Shown here piece by piece: positions 43,165 through 52,372 of a stretch of DNA of 64,000 nt. The notes beneath the pieces are model-generated. The model searched no databases, was not told the origin of the DNA, and worked only from the letters and a program-made list of their open reading frames with translations. A program made the translations under genes and the position numbers. Each line of letters begins with the position of its first letter. The stretch's first letter is position 1. Source of the stretch: UBA4717 sp045580165. Its GTDB lineage: Bacteria > Bacillota > Clostridia > Oscillospirales > CAG-272. The DNA is taken from assembly GCA_045580165.1 (NCBI GenBank), contig JAZNNG010000077.1, positions 1 through 64,000 on the forward strand, given 5' to 3'.

Positions 43165-43193
43165 TTGCAGAATTGCTAATAATATGATATAAT
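43165..43193 (+). promoter_or_regulatory. Sigma-A promoter of the MutS-like/uppP unit
   Basis: TTGCAG (43165-43170), 17 bp, perfect TATAAT (43188-43193). Confidence 0.75.
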
Positions 43194-43226
43194 ATTTGGT
43201 AATGATTTGATTTCAATGAGGTAGTT

Positions 43227-44816
43227 ATGATGAACAGACCCTTCAGCTTACTCTATCCCGATCCCGAAAAGATTGATAGCATAAAGACCGACATTTCGGG
43301 TGAGGTCATAGAGGCGATAGAGCTTGACTATCTGATAAGCCTTAAAAACAGTACGCTTTCGGAGCTTTTTACAACTGACCCCGAAACCATACGTTACCGT
43401 CAGGCGACTGTCAGAGATATGATAAACAATCCCGAGCTTGGCGAAACCCTGCTTGCAGCTTTGCCGCTTCTTTCTGACATAACCGAGCTTCGTAAAATAC
43501 AGAGTGAAACGGGAGTAACCGAAAATTATCTATACAGCATCACCGAAATTGAGCTTTATATCGAATGTATAGATAAAATGAAGAAGGGCTTTTCGGGCAT
43601 TCACGGAAGACTTGAAAGCGAAGCCTTCTGCCGTATGGCAGAAACCGTGAAGGAGCTTTCAGAGAGCGACTACTACAAGGAGCTTAATAAAAAGCTCGGC
43701 GAGCTTACGTCAAAGGTGCACGAGGTCAAGAGTATTGCTATAGGAGTAAACCTTGATAACGAGCTCAGACCCTGCGAGGCGGGCGTTATAAGCCTTAACC
43801 CCGAAAAATTCAAGTCGGGAACTGTAATTGACAAGATACTGCGTCTTGACTTCAAGGACGATGATTATACCTGTATTGCCCCTCTCGTTCCTTTCCAGAA
43901 ATCAAACAGTGACAACCAGAAGATCGCTCTTACACACGCATTTAATAACGCGCTTTCGGACATATTTAAGTCCTCGGTAAAATCCTGGCGTAACATAGTA
44001 AGAACGTACATACTTGATAACACGGATTTCCTTCTTCGCATTATGCCCGAGATTGAATTTCTTATCAAGAGTGTTAAGCTGCTCAACGCGCTCAAAGCGA
44101 AGGGGCTCGAGCTTGCGTATCCCGACATTTACCCGATGTGCGATAAAAAATGCGAGCTTTACGGTCTGTATAACCCTTGTGTTGCAATGAAGACCGATGC
44201 CGCTATGGTCAAGAATGACCTTGTTTTTGATGAAAACGGTATGATATACGTTCTTACAGGACCTAACAGAGGCGGTAAGTCGGTAATAACCTGCGCTCTC
44301 GGAATAATTCAGTCTATGGCGCAGCTTGGTCTGCCCGTTACCGCAGACAGAGCCGCAATAAGCCCCGTTAGCTCCATTTATACGCATTTCCCGACCGAGG
44401 CAGAGGATACAATAGATAAGGGACGTCTTGGCGAGGAGTGTGAAAGACTTAACGCGATATTTGATAAGATAAACGAGTATTCGCTCGTCCTTCTTGATGA
44501 ATCCCTGTCCTCAACAGGCTCGTACGAGGCGTCCTATATAGCTTCCGAGGTGCTTGCGGGCTTCTCGCTTGCAAGGTGCAGATGCTTGTTCTCGACTCAC
44601 CTTCACGAGCTCTCTGCTTCAATTCCCGATATCAACAGAAAATGCGCCGAAGAGGGCGGTGTTAAGATCGACACTCTCGTTGCGGGAATAAAGGGCAGCG
44701 AGCGTAGCTTTGAAATTGTAAGAGCGATACCCGACGGTAAGTCGTATGCCCGCGACATTGCGGAGAAGTACGGTCTTTCCTCGGAAAAGATCAGAAATAA
44801 AGTAATAAAAAACTAA
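43227..44816 (+). CDS. MutS-related ATPase without mismatch-recognition domain
   Basis: 529 residues. Only the lever/clamp-like helical part (~60-310) and the C-terminal ABC ATPase domain of MutS are present: Walker A TGPNRGGKSVI, Walker B VLLDESLSSTGSYE, switch His in LFSTHLHEL. The N-terminal mismatch-binding domain with its Phe-X-Glu motif is missing, so it is not a mismatch sensor like MutS1. It is also shorter than MutS2 and lacks the Smr nuclease domain. The role may be recombination or structure-specific DNA handling. GAGG precedes tandem ATG codons at 43227 and 43230. Fifteen bases separate it from the Lrp gene. Confidence 0.85.
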   Translation: MMNRPFSLLYPDPEKIDSIKTDISGEVIEAIELDYLISLKNSTLSELFTTDPETIRYRQATVRDMINNPELGETLLAALPLLSDITELRKIQSETGVTENYLYSITEIELYIECIDKMKKGFSGIHGRLESEAFCRMAETVKELSESDYYKELNKKLGELTSKVHEVKSIAIGVNLDNELRPCEAGVISLNPEKFKSGTVIDKILRLDFKDDDYTCIAPLVPFQKSNSDNQKIALTHAFNNALSDIFKSSVKSWRNIVRTYILDNTDFLLRIMPEIEFLIKSVKLLNALKAKGLELAYPDIYPMCDKKCELYGLYNPCVAMKTDAAMVKNDLVFDENGMIYVLTGPNRGGKSVITCALGIIQSMAQLGLPVTADRAAISPVSSIYTHFPTEAEDTIDKGRLGEECERLNAIFDKINEYSLVLLDESLSSTGSYEASYIASEVLAGFSLARCRCLFSTHLHELSASIPDINRKCAEEGGVKIDTLVAGIKGSERSFEIVRAIPDGKSYARDIAEKYGLSSEKIRNKVIKN

Positions 44817-44831
44817 TTTTGGAGGATAATT

Positions 44832-45311
44832 ATGGATAAGTTACTCAAGCTTCTTGAAAATGATAGCTCACTTACTGCCGAGCAGCTCGCAGTAATGCTT
44901 GACAAAGAGGTAGGCGATATTAAAAAGCTCATATCAAAATACGAAAAGGAAGGCGTTATTCTCGGATATAAGACACTTATTGACTGGGATAAGACCGAGC
45001 GTGAATACGTTAGCGCGCTTATCGAGCTCAAGGTTATTCCTCAGCGCGACGGCGGCTTTGACAGTATTGCCGAAAAGATCTATAACTACCCCGAGGTGCA
45101 GTCGGTATATCTTATGTCGGGTGGCTTTGACCTTGCTCTGATTATCGAAGGACGCACTATGAAGGAGGTTGCATACTTCGTAGCGCAGAAGCTTGCTCCG
45201 CTTGAAAACATCAGCTCGACCGCAACGCATTTCGTTCTTAAAAAATACAAGGATAAGGGCGTAGTTTATGACAAGCCCGAAATAGACGTTAGAGGAAACT
45301 TGATGATATGA
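44832..45311 (+). CDS. Lrp/AsnC family regulator
   Basis: 159 residues. An N-terminal winged HTH (~1-48; LTAEQLAVMLDKEVGDIKKL) precedes an AsnC/RAM effector domain (~60-140; SALIELKVIPQRDGGFDSIA, VQSVYLMSGGFDLALIIEG). It senses an amino acid or its product and controls metabolism. It overlaps the aminotransferase by 4 bp, so it probably regulates that gene or its substrate. Confidence 0.9.
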   Translation: MDKLLKLLENDSSLTAEQLAVMLDKEVGDIKKLISKYEKEGVILGYKTLIDWDKTEREYVSALIELKVIPQRDGGFDSIAEKIYNYPEVQSVYLMSGGFDLALIIEGRTMKEVAYFVAQKLAPLENISSTATHFVLKKYKDKGVVYDKPEIDVRGNLMI

Positions 45312-46492
45312 TGGATTACAGTAAAATAATATCGAAACGGGTGGCTGACATCAAGCCGTCCGGAATCAGAAAGTTTTTCGATATGCTCACCGATATGGAG
45401 GACGTAATATCCTTGACTGTCGGTCAGCCGGACTTCGTTACTCCCTGGCATATCAGAGAAGAGGCAATCGAAAGCTTGAAGCAGGGAAAGACCTACTATA
45501 CGGGAAACAGCGGTCTGCCCGAGCTAAAAAAGTCAATACGCGATTATCTTAATCGACGCTTTGCGCTCGACTATGCGCCATCAAACGAGATCATAGTAAC
45601 AGTCGGAGGAAGCGAGGCTATCGACCTTGCCGTACGCGCTCTTATAGACACAGATGACGAGGTTATTATTCCAATCCCGTCTTTTGTTTGCTACGGACCT
45701 ATCACAGAGCTTGCCCACGGCAAGCCTGTGTTTGTGGAAACGAGAGTTGAGGACAAATTCAAGCTGACGCCCGAGGCTCTTAAAAAGGCCATTACTCCGA
45801 AAACCAAGCTTATCGTATTGCCTTTCCCGAATAATCCCACGGGAGCTATTCTTGAAAAGCATGAGCTTGAGGCTCTTGCAAAGGTGATTCTCGAAAGCAA
45901 CGCGATGGTACTTTCCGACGAGATATACGCAGAGCTTACTTACGGTCATAATCATACATCAATCGCGTCTATTCCCGGTATGCGAGAGAGAACAATACTT
46001 GTAAGCGGATTTTCCAAGGCTTACGCAATGACGGGCTGGCGTCTCGGTTACATAGCGGCTCCGCACGAGCTATGCGAGCAAATGCTCAAAATACATCAGT
46101 ATGCAATAATGTGCGCGCCTACCGCAAGTCAGTTTGCCGCTATCGAGGCTATGAAAAACGGTGACGAGGACGTTCTTGAAATGACGGCTGAGTATAACCG
46201 CAGACGTACGTTCATAATAGACGGCCTTAATAAGATAGGACTCGACTGCTTTGAAGCGGAGGGCGCGTTCTATGCGTTCCCCAATATAGGTAAGTTTGGA
46301 CTTACAAGTGAGGAATTTGCCGAAAAGCTGCTTTGCAGTAAGCACGTTGCAATAGTTCCCGGCACCGCTTTCGGTGACTGCGGAGAGGGATACGCAAGAA
46401 TTTCCTACGCGTATTCGGTAAAGCATATTACTACCGCACTCGAGCGAATCGAGGAGTTTATAACGGAGCTTAAATCAGGTAAGATAAAGTGA
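45308..46492 (+). CDS. Class I/II aminotransferase (PatA/AspC-like)
   Basis: 394 residues, fold type I. VGQPDFVTPWHIR, YTGNSGLPELK, TVGGSEAIDLAVRAL, FPNNPTGAILEKHELEAL, SDEIYAEL and PLP lysine in SGFSKAYAMTGWRLGYI, then the substrate Arg in GYARISYAYS. It likely transaminates aspartate, aromatic or branched amino acids; the exact substrate is not readable. Paired with an Lrp-type regulator, as is common. Confidence 0.9.
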   Translation: MMDYSKIISKRVADIKPSGIRKFFDMLTDMEDVISLTVGQPDFVTPWHIREEAIESLKQGKTYYTGNSGLPELKKSIRDYLNRRFALDYAPSNEIIVTVGGSEAIDLAVRALIDTDDEVIIPIPSFVCYGPITELAHGKPVFVETRVEDKFKLTPEALKKAITPKTKLIVLPFPNNPTGAILEKHELEALAKVILESNAMVLSDEIYAELTYGHNHTSIASIPGMRERTILVSGFSKAYAMTGWRLGYIAAPHELCEQMLKIHQYAIMCAPTASQFAAIEAMKNGDEDVLEMTAEYNRRRTFIIDGLNKIGLDCFEAEGAFYAFPNIGKFGLTSEEFAEKLLCSKHVAIVPGTAFGDCGEGYARISYAYSVKHITTALERIEEFITELKSGKIK

Positions 46493-47727
46493 ACAACAGT
46501 ATGATAAAGCGGCCCGAGCTATTGTCGCCCGCGGGCAATTTTGAAAAAATGAAAAGCGCTATACTTTACGGCGCCGACGCGGTATATCTTGCCGGCAATA
46601 GCTTCGGTATGCGTGCCGCCGCAGACAACTTTTCAAACGATGAGCTTGTTTGTGCGATTGACTACGCACACGAGCGCGGTGTAAAGGTTTATATTACACT
46701 TAACACCATGCCTCACCCCGACGAGTATAGTGAGCTTGAAAGGTATATTGATTTTCTTGCAAAGAATCCGCCCGATGCGGTGATATGCGTTGACCTTGGT
46801 GTGATTTCACTTGTTAAAGAGAAGATGCCGGGGGTTGACATCCATATTTCAACTCAGGCGAGTGTTGTCAGCGCGAGAGCCGCAACAGAGTGGATGAAGC
46901 TCGGAGCGAGCAGGGTAGTCCTCGCACGCGAGCTTACCTTTGACGAGATCATAAAAATACGCCGTGAGATTCCCGCAGAGCTTGAGCTTGAGGCATTTGT
47001 TCACGGATCTATGTGTATTTCATATAGCGGCAGATGTCTTCTTTCTCAGCATTTCACGGGAAGAGACGCAAACAGAGGAATGTGCGCTCAGCCCTGCAGA
47101 TGGAATTTCGAGGTGTATGAAGAAAAGCGTCCCGATGACGTTCTACCTCTTCAACAGGACAATAACGGCACGTTTATTATGAGCTCAAAGGATATGTGTA
47201 TGATAGAGCACATTCCCGAGCTTATAAGGTCCGGTATCACCAGCTTCAAGATAGAGGGCAGAATGAAAAGCGCTTACTATACCGCGGTTGTCACAAATAC
47301 GTACAGAATGGCGATAGATAAGTATCTGACATCTCCCGAGACCTACGAGTTTGACGACAGATGGAACAAGGAGCTTGACAGTGTCAGCCACCGTGAATAT
47401 GCAACGGGATTTTATTTCGATAAGCCTATTGACGATGCAAAAACCTGCACGACTCCGGGATACATTCGTGAGAAAGCCTATCTTTCAATAGCCGAAAGCT
47501 ATGACGCAGAAACGGGTCTCGCGCTTTTTGTTCAAAGAAATAAAGCGGTAAAGGGAAGTGCTGTTGAAGTGATTTCTCCCGGCATTTGCGGACGGGGATT
47601 CGTTGTGGAGGAAATGTACGATGAAGCTATGAATTCCATAGAGTCTGCCCCCCACCCGTTTATGAGATTTTTTGTTAAATCACCATTTGAGATAAAGCCC
47701 GGCGACATAATGCGTTCGGGTGACTAA
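46489..47727 (+). CDS. Peptidase U32 family protein (TrhP/RlhA-like RNA hydroxylation)
   Basis: 412 residues. U32 core: ELLSPAGNFEKMKSAILYGA, VYLAGNSFGMRAAA, VHISTQASVVSARAA, and the cysteine-rich motif EAFVHGSMCISYSGRCLLSQ...RGMCAQPCRW, then SFKIEGRMKSAYYTAVV. The cysteines suit an Fe-S cluster. Related bacterial proteins make 5-hydroxyuridine at tRNA wobble position 34 (TrhP) or modify rRNA (RlhA) rather than acting as collagenases. GTG 46489 overlaps the aminotransferase stop by 4 bp; ATG 46501 is an alternative start. Confidence 0.9.
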   Translation: MNNSMIKRPELLSPAGNFEKMKSAILYGADAVYLAGNSFGMRAAADNFSNDELVCAIDYAHERGVKVYITLNTMPHPDEYSELERYIDFLAKNPPDAVICVDLGVISLVKEKMPGVDIHISTQASVVSARAATEWMKLGASRVVLARELTFDEIIKIRREIPAELELEAFVHGSMCISYSGRCLLSQHFTGRDANRGMCAQPCRWNFEVYEEKRPDDVLPLQQDNNGTFIMSSKDMCMIEHIPELIRSGITSFKIEGRMKSAYYTAVVTNTYRMAIDKYLTSPETYEFDDRWNKELDSVSHREYATGFYFDKPIDDAKTCTTPGYIREKAYLSIAESYDAETGLALFVQRNKAVKGSAVEVISPGICGRGFVVEEMYDEAMNSIESAPHPFMRFFVKSPFEIKPGDIMRSGD

Positions 47728-47738
47728 AGGAGTAAATA

Positions 47739-48557
47739 ATGCTTGAAATTATCAAATCGGTCATACTCGGTATAGTCGAAGGTATAACCGAGTGGCTTCC
47801 CATAAGCTCAACGGGACATATGATCCTCGTTAACGAGTTTATCGGAAATTCGGGCTTTACAAGCTCGGATTTATACTTATACGTAATTCAGCTCGGCGCA
47901 ATCCTTGCCGTAGCAACCCTTTACTTCAGAAAGCTTAATCCGTTTGCACTAAGCAAGACTCCGGATGAGAAAAAAGCGACTTGGAGTATGTGGTTCAAGG
48001 TAATAGTTGCGTGTATGCCCGCCGCAGTTATTGGTCTACTTTTTGACGATTATATGGATAAGATCGAAAATTGGCAGATCGTATCTCTTACACTTCTTAT
48101 CTACGGTATAGCATTTATTATTATCGAGAACAGAAAAAAACAGGCAAGCATAACCACGATAAATGACCTTACCTACAAGACTGCACTTATAATAGGCGCT
48201 TTTCAGGTTTTGTCAATAATCCCCGGAACCTCACGTTCGGGTGCAACCATACTCGGCGCTATAATTATAGGATGCTCCAGAGAGGTCGCGGCTGAGTTTT
48301 CGTTTTTCCTTGCCGTTCCCGTAATGGTCGGAGTGAGCTTCCTCAAAATTGTAACTAACGATACACCCATTGGCGGATTTGACGTACTTGTCCTTGCAAT
48401 AGGAATGGTGATCGCGTACGTAGTTTCGCTTGTTTCCATGAAGCTGCTTGTTGACTATGTTAAGCGTCACGATTTCAAGGTGTTCGGTATATACAGAATA
48501 GTTCTTGCGATAGCGGTCGTTGCATTCTTTACGGTAAAGTCCTGTTTAGCGATTTAA
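47739..48557 (+). CDS. uppP: Undecaprenyl-diphosphatase (UppP/BacA)
   Basis: 272 residues, integral membrane phosphatase recycling the lipid carrier for peptidoglycan. GIVEGITEWLPISSTGHMIL with catalytic Glu/Ser, and PGTSRSGATILGAIIIG with the catalytic Arg motif, plus about eight helices. AAAGGAG precedes ATG 47739. Last gene of the run that begins at 43227. Confidence 0.96.
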   Translation: MLEIIKSVILGIVEGITEWLPISSTGHMILVNEFIGNSGFTSSDLYLYVIQLGAILAVATLYFRKLNPFALSKTPDEKKATWSMWFKVIVACMPAAVIGLLFDDYMDKIENWQIVSLTLLIYGIAFIIIENRKKQASITTINDLTYKTALIIGAFQVLSIIPGTSRSGATILGAIIIGCSREVAAEFSFFLAVPVMVGVSFLKIVTNDTPIGGFDVLVLAIGMVIAYVVSLVSMKLLVDYVKRHDFKVFGIYRIVLAIAVVAFFTVKSCLAI

Positions 48558-48639
48558 CCAATGTATATAAGGTAAAAACCTTGATAAAATAGTAAATAAA
48601 CTGAAATTTTGAAAATTGACACTTTTTTAACAAAAATAC

Positions 48640-48668
48640 TTGTAAAACACGGCATTTTGTGGTAAAAT
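48640..48668 (+). promoter_or_regulatory. Sigma-A promoter of pgk-tpiA
   Basis: TTGTAA (48640-48645), 17 bp, TAAAAT (48663-48668). The region 48558-48639 is AT-rich and holds no other clear feature. Confidence 0.6.
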
Positions 48669-48729
48669 GTCGAGTGGACAAAAATAACGTCCTTTAATAT
48701 TGTAAATTTTTATTTCAGAGGTGAATATA

Positions 48730-50028
48730 ATGTACAACAAGAAATCCATTGAAGACATCAGCGTAAAGGGCAAAAAGGTCCTCGTTCGTTGCGACTTCAA
48801 CGTACCGCTTAAGGACGGTGAAATCACCAGCGACAAGAGAATCGTAGGCGCTCTTCCCACGATCAAGTACCTTCTCGATAACGGTGCAAAGGTAATTCTT
48901 TGCTCTCACATGGGTAAGCCCCACGGTATCTTTACCGAAGGCTTCGGACTCAACAAAAAGGAAAAGGCAAAGATCGCAGAGCTTCCCGAGGCAGAGCAGG
49001 CAGCTGCAAAGGCTGAAATGCTTAAAAAGGCTCTCGAGGGCGATGCTAAGAAGTTCACACTCAAGCCCGTTGCTGACAGACTCAACGAGTATCTTGACGG
49101 CAAGGTAACCTTCGCTACAGATATTATTGGTGAAGATGCAAAGGCTAAGATCGCAGCTCTCAAGGAAGGCGAAGCCGTTCTTCTTGAAAACGTTCGTTTC
49201 GATGCAAGAGAAACAAAGAATGACGAAACACTTTCCAAGGAGTTTGCTGCTCTTTGCGAAGTATACGTAAACGATGCTTTCGGTTCTGCTCACAGAGCTC
49301 ACTGCTCGACAGCCGGCGTTACCGACTACGTTGATACCTGCGTATGCGGTTACCTCATTCAGAAGGAAATCACAATAATGGGTAAGGCTCTTTCCGACCC
49401 CAAGCGTCCCTTTGTTTCCATCCTCGGCGGCGCTAAGGTTTCCGATAAGATCGGCGTTATCAACAACCTCATCGAAAAGGTTGATACACTTGTTATCGGC
49501 GGTGGTATGGCTTATACCTTCCTCCGCGCTCTCGGCAACGATATCGGTACCTCCATCTGCGAGGAAGACAGACTCGAGCTTGCTACCGAGCTTATGGAAA
49601 AGGCTAAGGCTAAGGGCGTTAAATTCCTTCTTCCCGTTGACAATACGATCGGTAAGGAATATGACGAAAATACCGAGTTTGCTACAGTTAAGTCAAGTGA
49701 GATTCCGGCTGACTGGATGGGACTTGACATCGGACCCGAAACACGCGAGATATTTGCTGACGCTATAAAGGGTGCTGGCACAGTTGTATGGAACGGCCCG
49801 ATGGGCGTTTCCGAATGGAAGAATTTCGCTGCAGGTACAGAGAGCGTTGCAAAGGCAGTAGCTGAAAGCGGTGCTATTTCCATCATCGGCGGCGGAGACA
49901 GCGCAGCTGCAGTTGAAAAGCTCGGCTACGCAGACAAGATGACACATATTTCCACAGGCGGCGGCGCATCTCTCGAGCTTCTTGAGGGTAAGGTACTTCC
50001 CGGCATCGCATGCCTTGACAATAAATAA
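48730..50028 (+). CDS. pgk: Phosphoglycerate kinase with lysine/alanine-rich insertion
   Basis: 432 residues, about 35 longer than usual. RCDFNVPLKDGEI, LENVRFDARETKNDE, YVNDAFGSAHRAHCST, ILGGAKVSDKIGVI, WNGPMGVSEWKNF and SIIGGGDSAAAVE are the usual glycolytic PGK blocks. Residues ~67-109 (KKEKAKIAELPEAEQAAAKA and flanks) are a charged helical insertion after SHMGKPHG, where most PGKs have only ~7 residues; the usual substrate Arg of SHLGRP is Lys63. It makes ATP from 1,3-bisphosphoglycerate. ATG 48730 lies downstream of AGAGGTGA. tpiA follows after 20 nt. Confidence 0.95.
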   Translation: MYNKKSIEDISVKGKKVLVRCDFNVPLKDGEITSDKRIVGALPTIKYLLDNGAKVILCSHMGKPHGIFTEGFGLNKKEKAKIAELPEAEQAAAKAEMLKKALEGDAKKFTLKPVADRLNEYLDGKVTFATDIIGEDAKAKIAALKEGEAVLLENVRFDARETKNDETLSKEFAALCEVYVNDAFGSAHRAHCSTAGVTDYVDTCVCGYLIQKEITIMGKALSDPKRPFVSILGGAKVSDKIGVINNLIEKVDTLVIGGGMAYTFLRALGNDIGTSICEEDRLELATELMEKAKAKGVKFLLPVDNTIGKEYDENTEFATVKSSEIPADWMGLDIGPETREIFADAIKGAGTVVWNGPMGVSEWKNFAAGTESVAKAVAESGAISIIGGGDSAAAVEKLGYADKMTHISTGGGASLELLEGKVLPGIACLDNK

Positions 50029-50048
50029 TCTATAAAGAGGAAATTCAA

Positions 50049-50816
50049 ATGAATAAGACACTCAGAAAGCCTGTTATCGCAGGTAACTGGAAAATGAATA
50101 TGACACCCTCCAAGACCACTGCATTCATCGAAGAGCTTGCAGGCAAGGTTGAGGGAAAGAACGCTTGCGATATCGTGCTTTGCGTACCCTTCGTTGATAT
50201 TGCGCCTGCAGTTGCAAGCGCTAAGGGCACTAACATCAAGATAGGTGCACAGAACGTTCACTTCAAGGAGAATGGCGCGTATACAGGCGAGATTTCCGCT
50301 GAAATGCTTCTTGAATGCGGTGCTGAATACGTTGTAATCGGTCACAGTGAAAGAAGACAGTACTTCGGCGAGACAGACGAAACCGTAAACCTCAGAGTTC
50401 TCGCTGCTCTTAACGCGGGACTTAAGGTTATCCTTTGTGTAGGCGAGCTTCTTAACGAGCGTGAGCTCGGTATTACCGAGGAGATCGTAGGCAAGCAGAC
50501 AAAGATCGCTCTTAACGGAGTGACAAGCGCTCAGCTCAAGAACGTAATAATTGCTTACGAGCCTGTTTGGGCAATCGGAACTGGCAAGACCGCTACCTCG
50601 GCTCAGGCTGAAGAGGTTTGTGCGTTTATCAGAAGCGTTATCGCAGGTCTTTACACAAAAGCAGAGGCAGACGCAACCGTTATTCAGTACGGTGGCTCTA
50701 TGAACGCAGGTAATGCGGCTGATCTTCTCTCCAAGGAGAATGTTGACGGTGGTCTCATCGGCGGCGCATCTCTTAAAACTGCAGACTTTACAGTTATTGT
50801 AGACGCTGCGCAGTAA
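50049..50816 (+). CDS. tpiA: Triosephosphate isomerase
   Basis: 255 residues. NWKMNMTPSKT (active Lys), YVVIGHSERRQYFGE (His), and IIAYEPVWAIGTGKTATS (Glu), then the phosphate loop YGGSMNAGNA and DGGLIGGASL. It links dihydroxyacetone phosphate and glyceraldehyde-3-phosphate. AGAGGA precedes ATG 50049; translated with pgk. Confidence 0.98.
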   Translation: MNKTLRKPVIAGNWKMNMTPSKTTAFIEELAGKVEGKNACDIVLCVPFVDIAPAVASAKGTNIKIGAQNVHFKENGAYTGEISAEMLLECGAEYVVIGHSERRQYFGETDETVNLRVLAALNAGLKVILCVGELLNERELGITEEIVGKQTKIALNGVTSAQLKNVIIAYEPVWAIGTGKTATSAQAEEVCAFIRSVIAGLYTKAEADATVIQYGGSMNAGNAADLLSKENVDGGLIGGASLKTADFTVIVDAAQ

Positions 50817-50830
50817 TTTCATATATAATC

Positions 50831-50860
50831 AACGTCGGGCATTTTAATATGCCCGACGTT
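50831..50860 (+). terminator. Hairpin after tpiA
   Basis: Perfect 12-bp stem AACGTCGGGCAT/ATGCCCGACGTT (50831-50842 / 50849-50860) without a T tract, so either a weak terminator or an mRNA stabiliser. Confidence 0.6.
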
Positions 50861-50879
50861 TGATATGACAGGGATATGA

Positions 50880-51782
50880 ATGAAAAAATTAACTAATAGC
50901 TTTTTGCTCTTATTGACCGCGCTTATTTGGGGTGTGGCATTCCTTGCACAAAGTGTGGGGATGGATTACGTCGGACCGTTCACCTTTAACGGAGTTCGCT
51001 CGTTTATAGGAGGACTTGTTCTTGTCCCTTGTATTTTTTTAATCAATGCGATTAAGAAAAGAAGCGGTGAGTCACAAAGCTCTGACAATAAAACGGTCAT
51101 AATCGGCGGCGTTATCTGCGGAACGCTTTTGTTTGCAGCATCAACGCTTCAACAATTCGGACTTTTGTATACGAGCCCCGGCAAAGCGGGATTTATTACT
51201 GCATTATACATAATTCTCGTTCCTGCGGCAGGAGTTTTCCTTGGCAGACGCCCGGGAATCAAGCTCGTGTTTGCGGCAGTCGGCGCGCTCATAGGCTTGT
51301 ATTTTCTTTGCTTTACGGGCGATAGCTTTACGCTTGAGCTTGGAGACTTGCTTATCTTCCTGTGTGCTATCGTATTTACTGCTCACATTCTTGTTATTGA
51401 CCGCTTTTCGCCAAAGGTTGATGGCGTTAAGATGTCGTGTATTCAGTTTTTTGTCTGCGCGGCTTTGTCGTTTTTGCCAATGATAATATTTGAAGAACCG
51501 AGCTTTTCCACGATATATGCGGCAAAAATACCGATACTATACGCAGGCGTAATGTCTTGCGGAGTCGCGTATACGCTTCAGATAATTGGACAGAAGGGAG
51601 TTAATCCGACTCTTGCATCCCTTATACTGAGTCTTGAGTCATGCTTTGCTTTGCTTGGTGAATTTGTTTATCTAAAGCTTACGGGTGCTGATAGCTTTAT
51701 GTCAACACGTGAAATTATCGGATGTGTTATAGTCTTTGCGGCAATAATCTTAGCACAGCTTCCCGACAAGAAAAGTAAATAA
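50880..51782 (+). CDS. EamA/DMT-family transporter
   Basis: 300 residues, ten helices in two EamA repeats: ALIWGVAFLAQSVGMDYVGP and the second-half VAYTLQIIGQKGVNPTLASLILSLESCFALLGE signature. Exports or imports small metabolites such as amino acids or nucleosides; substrate unknown. AGGG precedes ATG 50880. It may ride on the pgk-tpiA transcript if the hairpin between is leaky. Confidence 0.9.
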   Translation: MKKLTNSFLLLLTALIWGVAFLAQSVGMDYVGPFTFNGVRSFIGGLVLVPCIFLINAIKKRSGESQSSDNKTVIIGGVICGTLLFAASTLQQFGLLYTSPGKAGFITALYIILVPAAGVFLGRRPGIKLVFAAVGALIGLYFLCFTGDSFTLELGDLLIFLCAIVFTAHILVIDRFSPKVDGVKMSCIQFFVCAALSFLPMIIFEEPSFSTIYAAKIPILYAGVMSCGVAYTLQIIGQKGVNPTLASLILSLESCFALLGEFVYLKLTGADSFMSTREIIGCVIVFAAIILAQLPDKKSK

Positions 51783-51833
51783 AAAAAGCACTCAACCGTG
51801 TGTGTTGTGCTCCATTTTGTGCGGACAGCACAA

Positions 51834-51885
51834 AAAGAACCCCCTATGGTATAATTAAGAAAAACCATAGGAGGGTTCTTTTTTT
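51834..51885. terminator. Terminator between EamA transporter and nrdR
   Basis: Arms 51834-51849 and 51865-51881 pair over 16 bp with one bulge, around an AT loop containing GGTATAATTAAG, followed by T7 (plus strand); the minus side is T-rich too. A second small hairpin TTGTGCT/AGCACAA sits at 51805-51833. Confidence 0.75.
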
Positions 51886-51910
51886 CATTGTCCGTTTTTA
51901 ACGGTTCGGT

Positions 51911-52366
51911 TCATTTATTATGAAGAAAGTTTTCAATTTCTCGCATAAAGGTTTCAACGTCCTTGAATTCTCTGTATACTGAAGCAAATCTTACATAAGA
52001 TACCGCGTCTATATCCTTGAGCTTGTCCATAATAAGCTCTCCGATTTTAGTGGTAGGAACCTCGTTGTTGAGCGAGTTCTGAAGCTCGCTCTCAATATCA
52101 TTGACTATTTTTTCGATTTGCTCAATGCTTACCGGGCGTTTCTGACAGGCTCTTATGATACCGTTCATCACCTTGTTTCTGTCAAACGGCTCTCTTGAGT
52201 CGTTTTTCTTTATCACCATAAGCGGTATGTTTTCAACTACCTCGTATGTATTGAAACGTCTTTGACACGCAGTACATTCACGCCTTCTTTTTATAGACTT
52301 TCCTTCATCAGATGCACGGGAGTCAATAACCGTGCTTTTCATATGACCGCAAGCAGGACATTTCAT
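51911..52366 (-). CDS. nrdR: Transcriptional repressor NrdR
   Basis: 151 residues. Zinc ribbon at the N-terminus (CPAC at 3-6, CTAC at 31-34, plus RRRECTACQRRFNTYE) and an ATP-cone domain (VIKKNDSREPFDRNKVMNGI...RPVSIEQIEKIVNDIE). It represses ribonucleotide reductase genes according to ATP/dATP level by binding NrdR boxes. It is only six bases behind the GH31 gene, so it is probably transcribed from that gene's promoter. Confidence 0.96.
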   Translation of the reverse strand: MKCPACGHMKSTVIDSRASDEGKSIKRRRECTACQRRFNTYEVVENIPLMVIKKNDSREPFDRNKVMNGIIRACQKRPVSIEQIEKIVNDIESELQNSLNNEVPTTKIGELIMDKLKDIDAVSYVRFASVYREFKDVETFMREIENFLHNK

Positions 52367-52372
52367 TAGTAA

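Noticed and set aside
51783..51890. Possible insertion-sequence end or remnant (long imperfect hairpin with TATAAT in the loop)
   Set aside because: No transposase fragment, target duplication or second copy is visible; a shared terminator between two convergent genes explains it.
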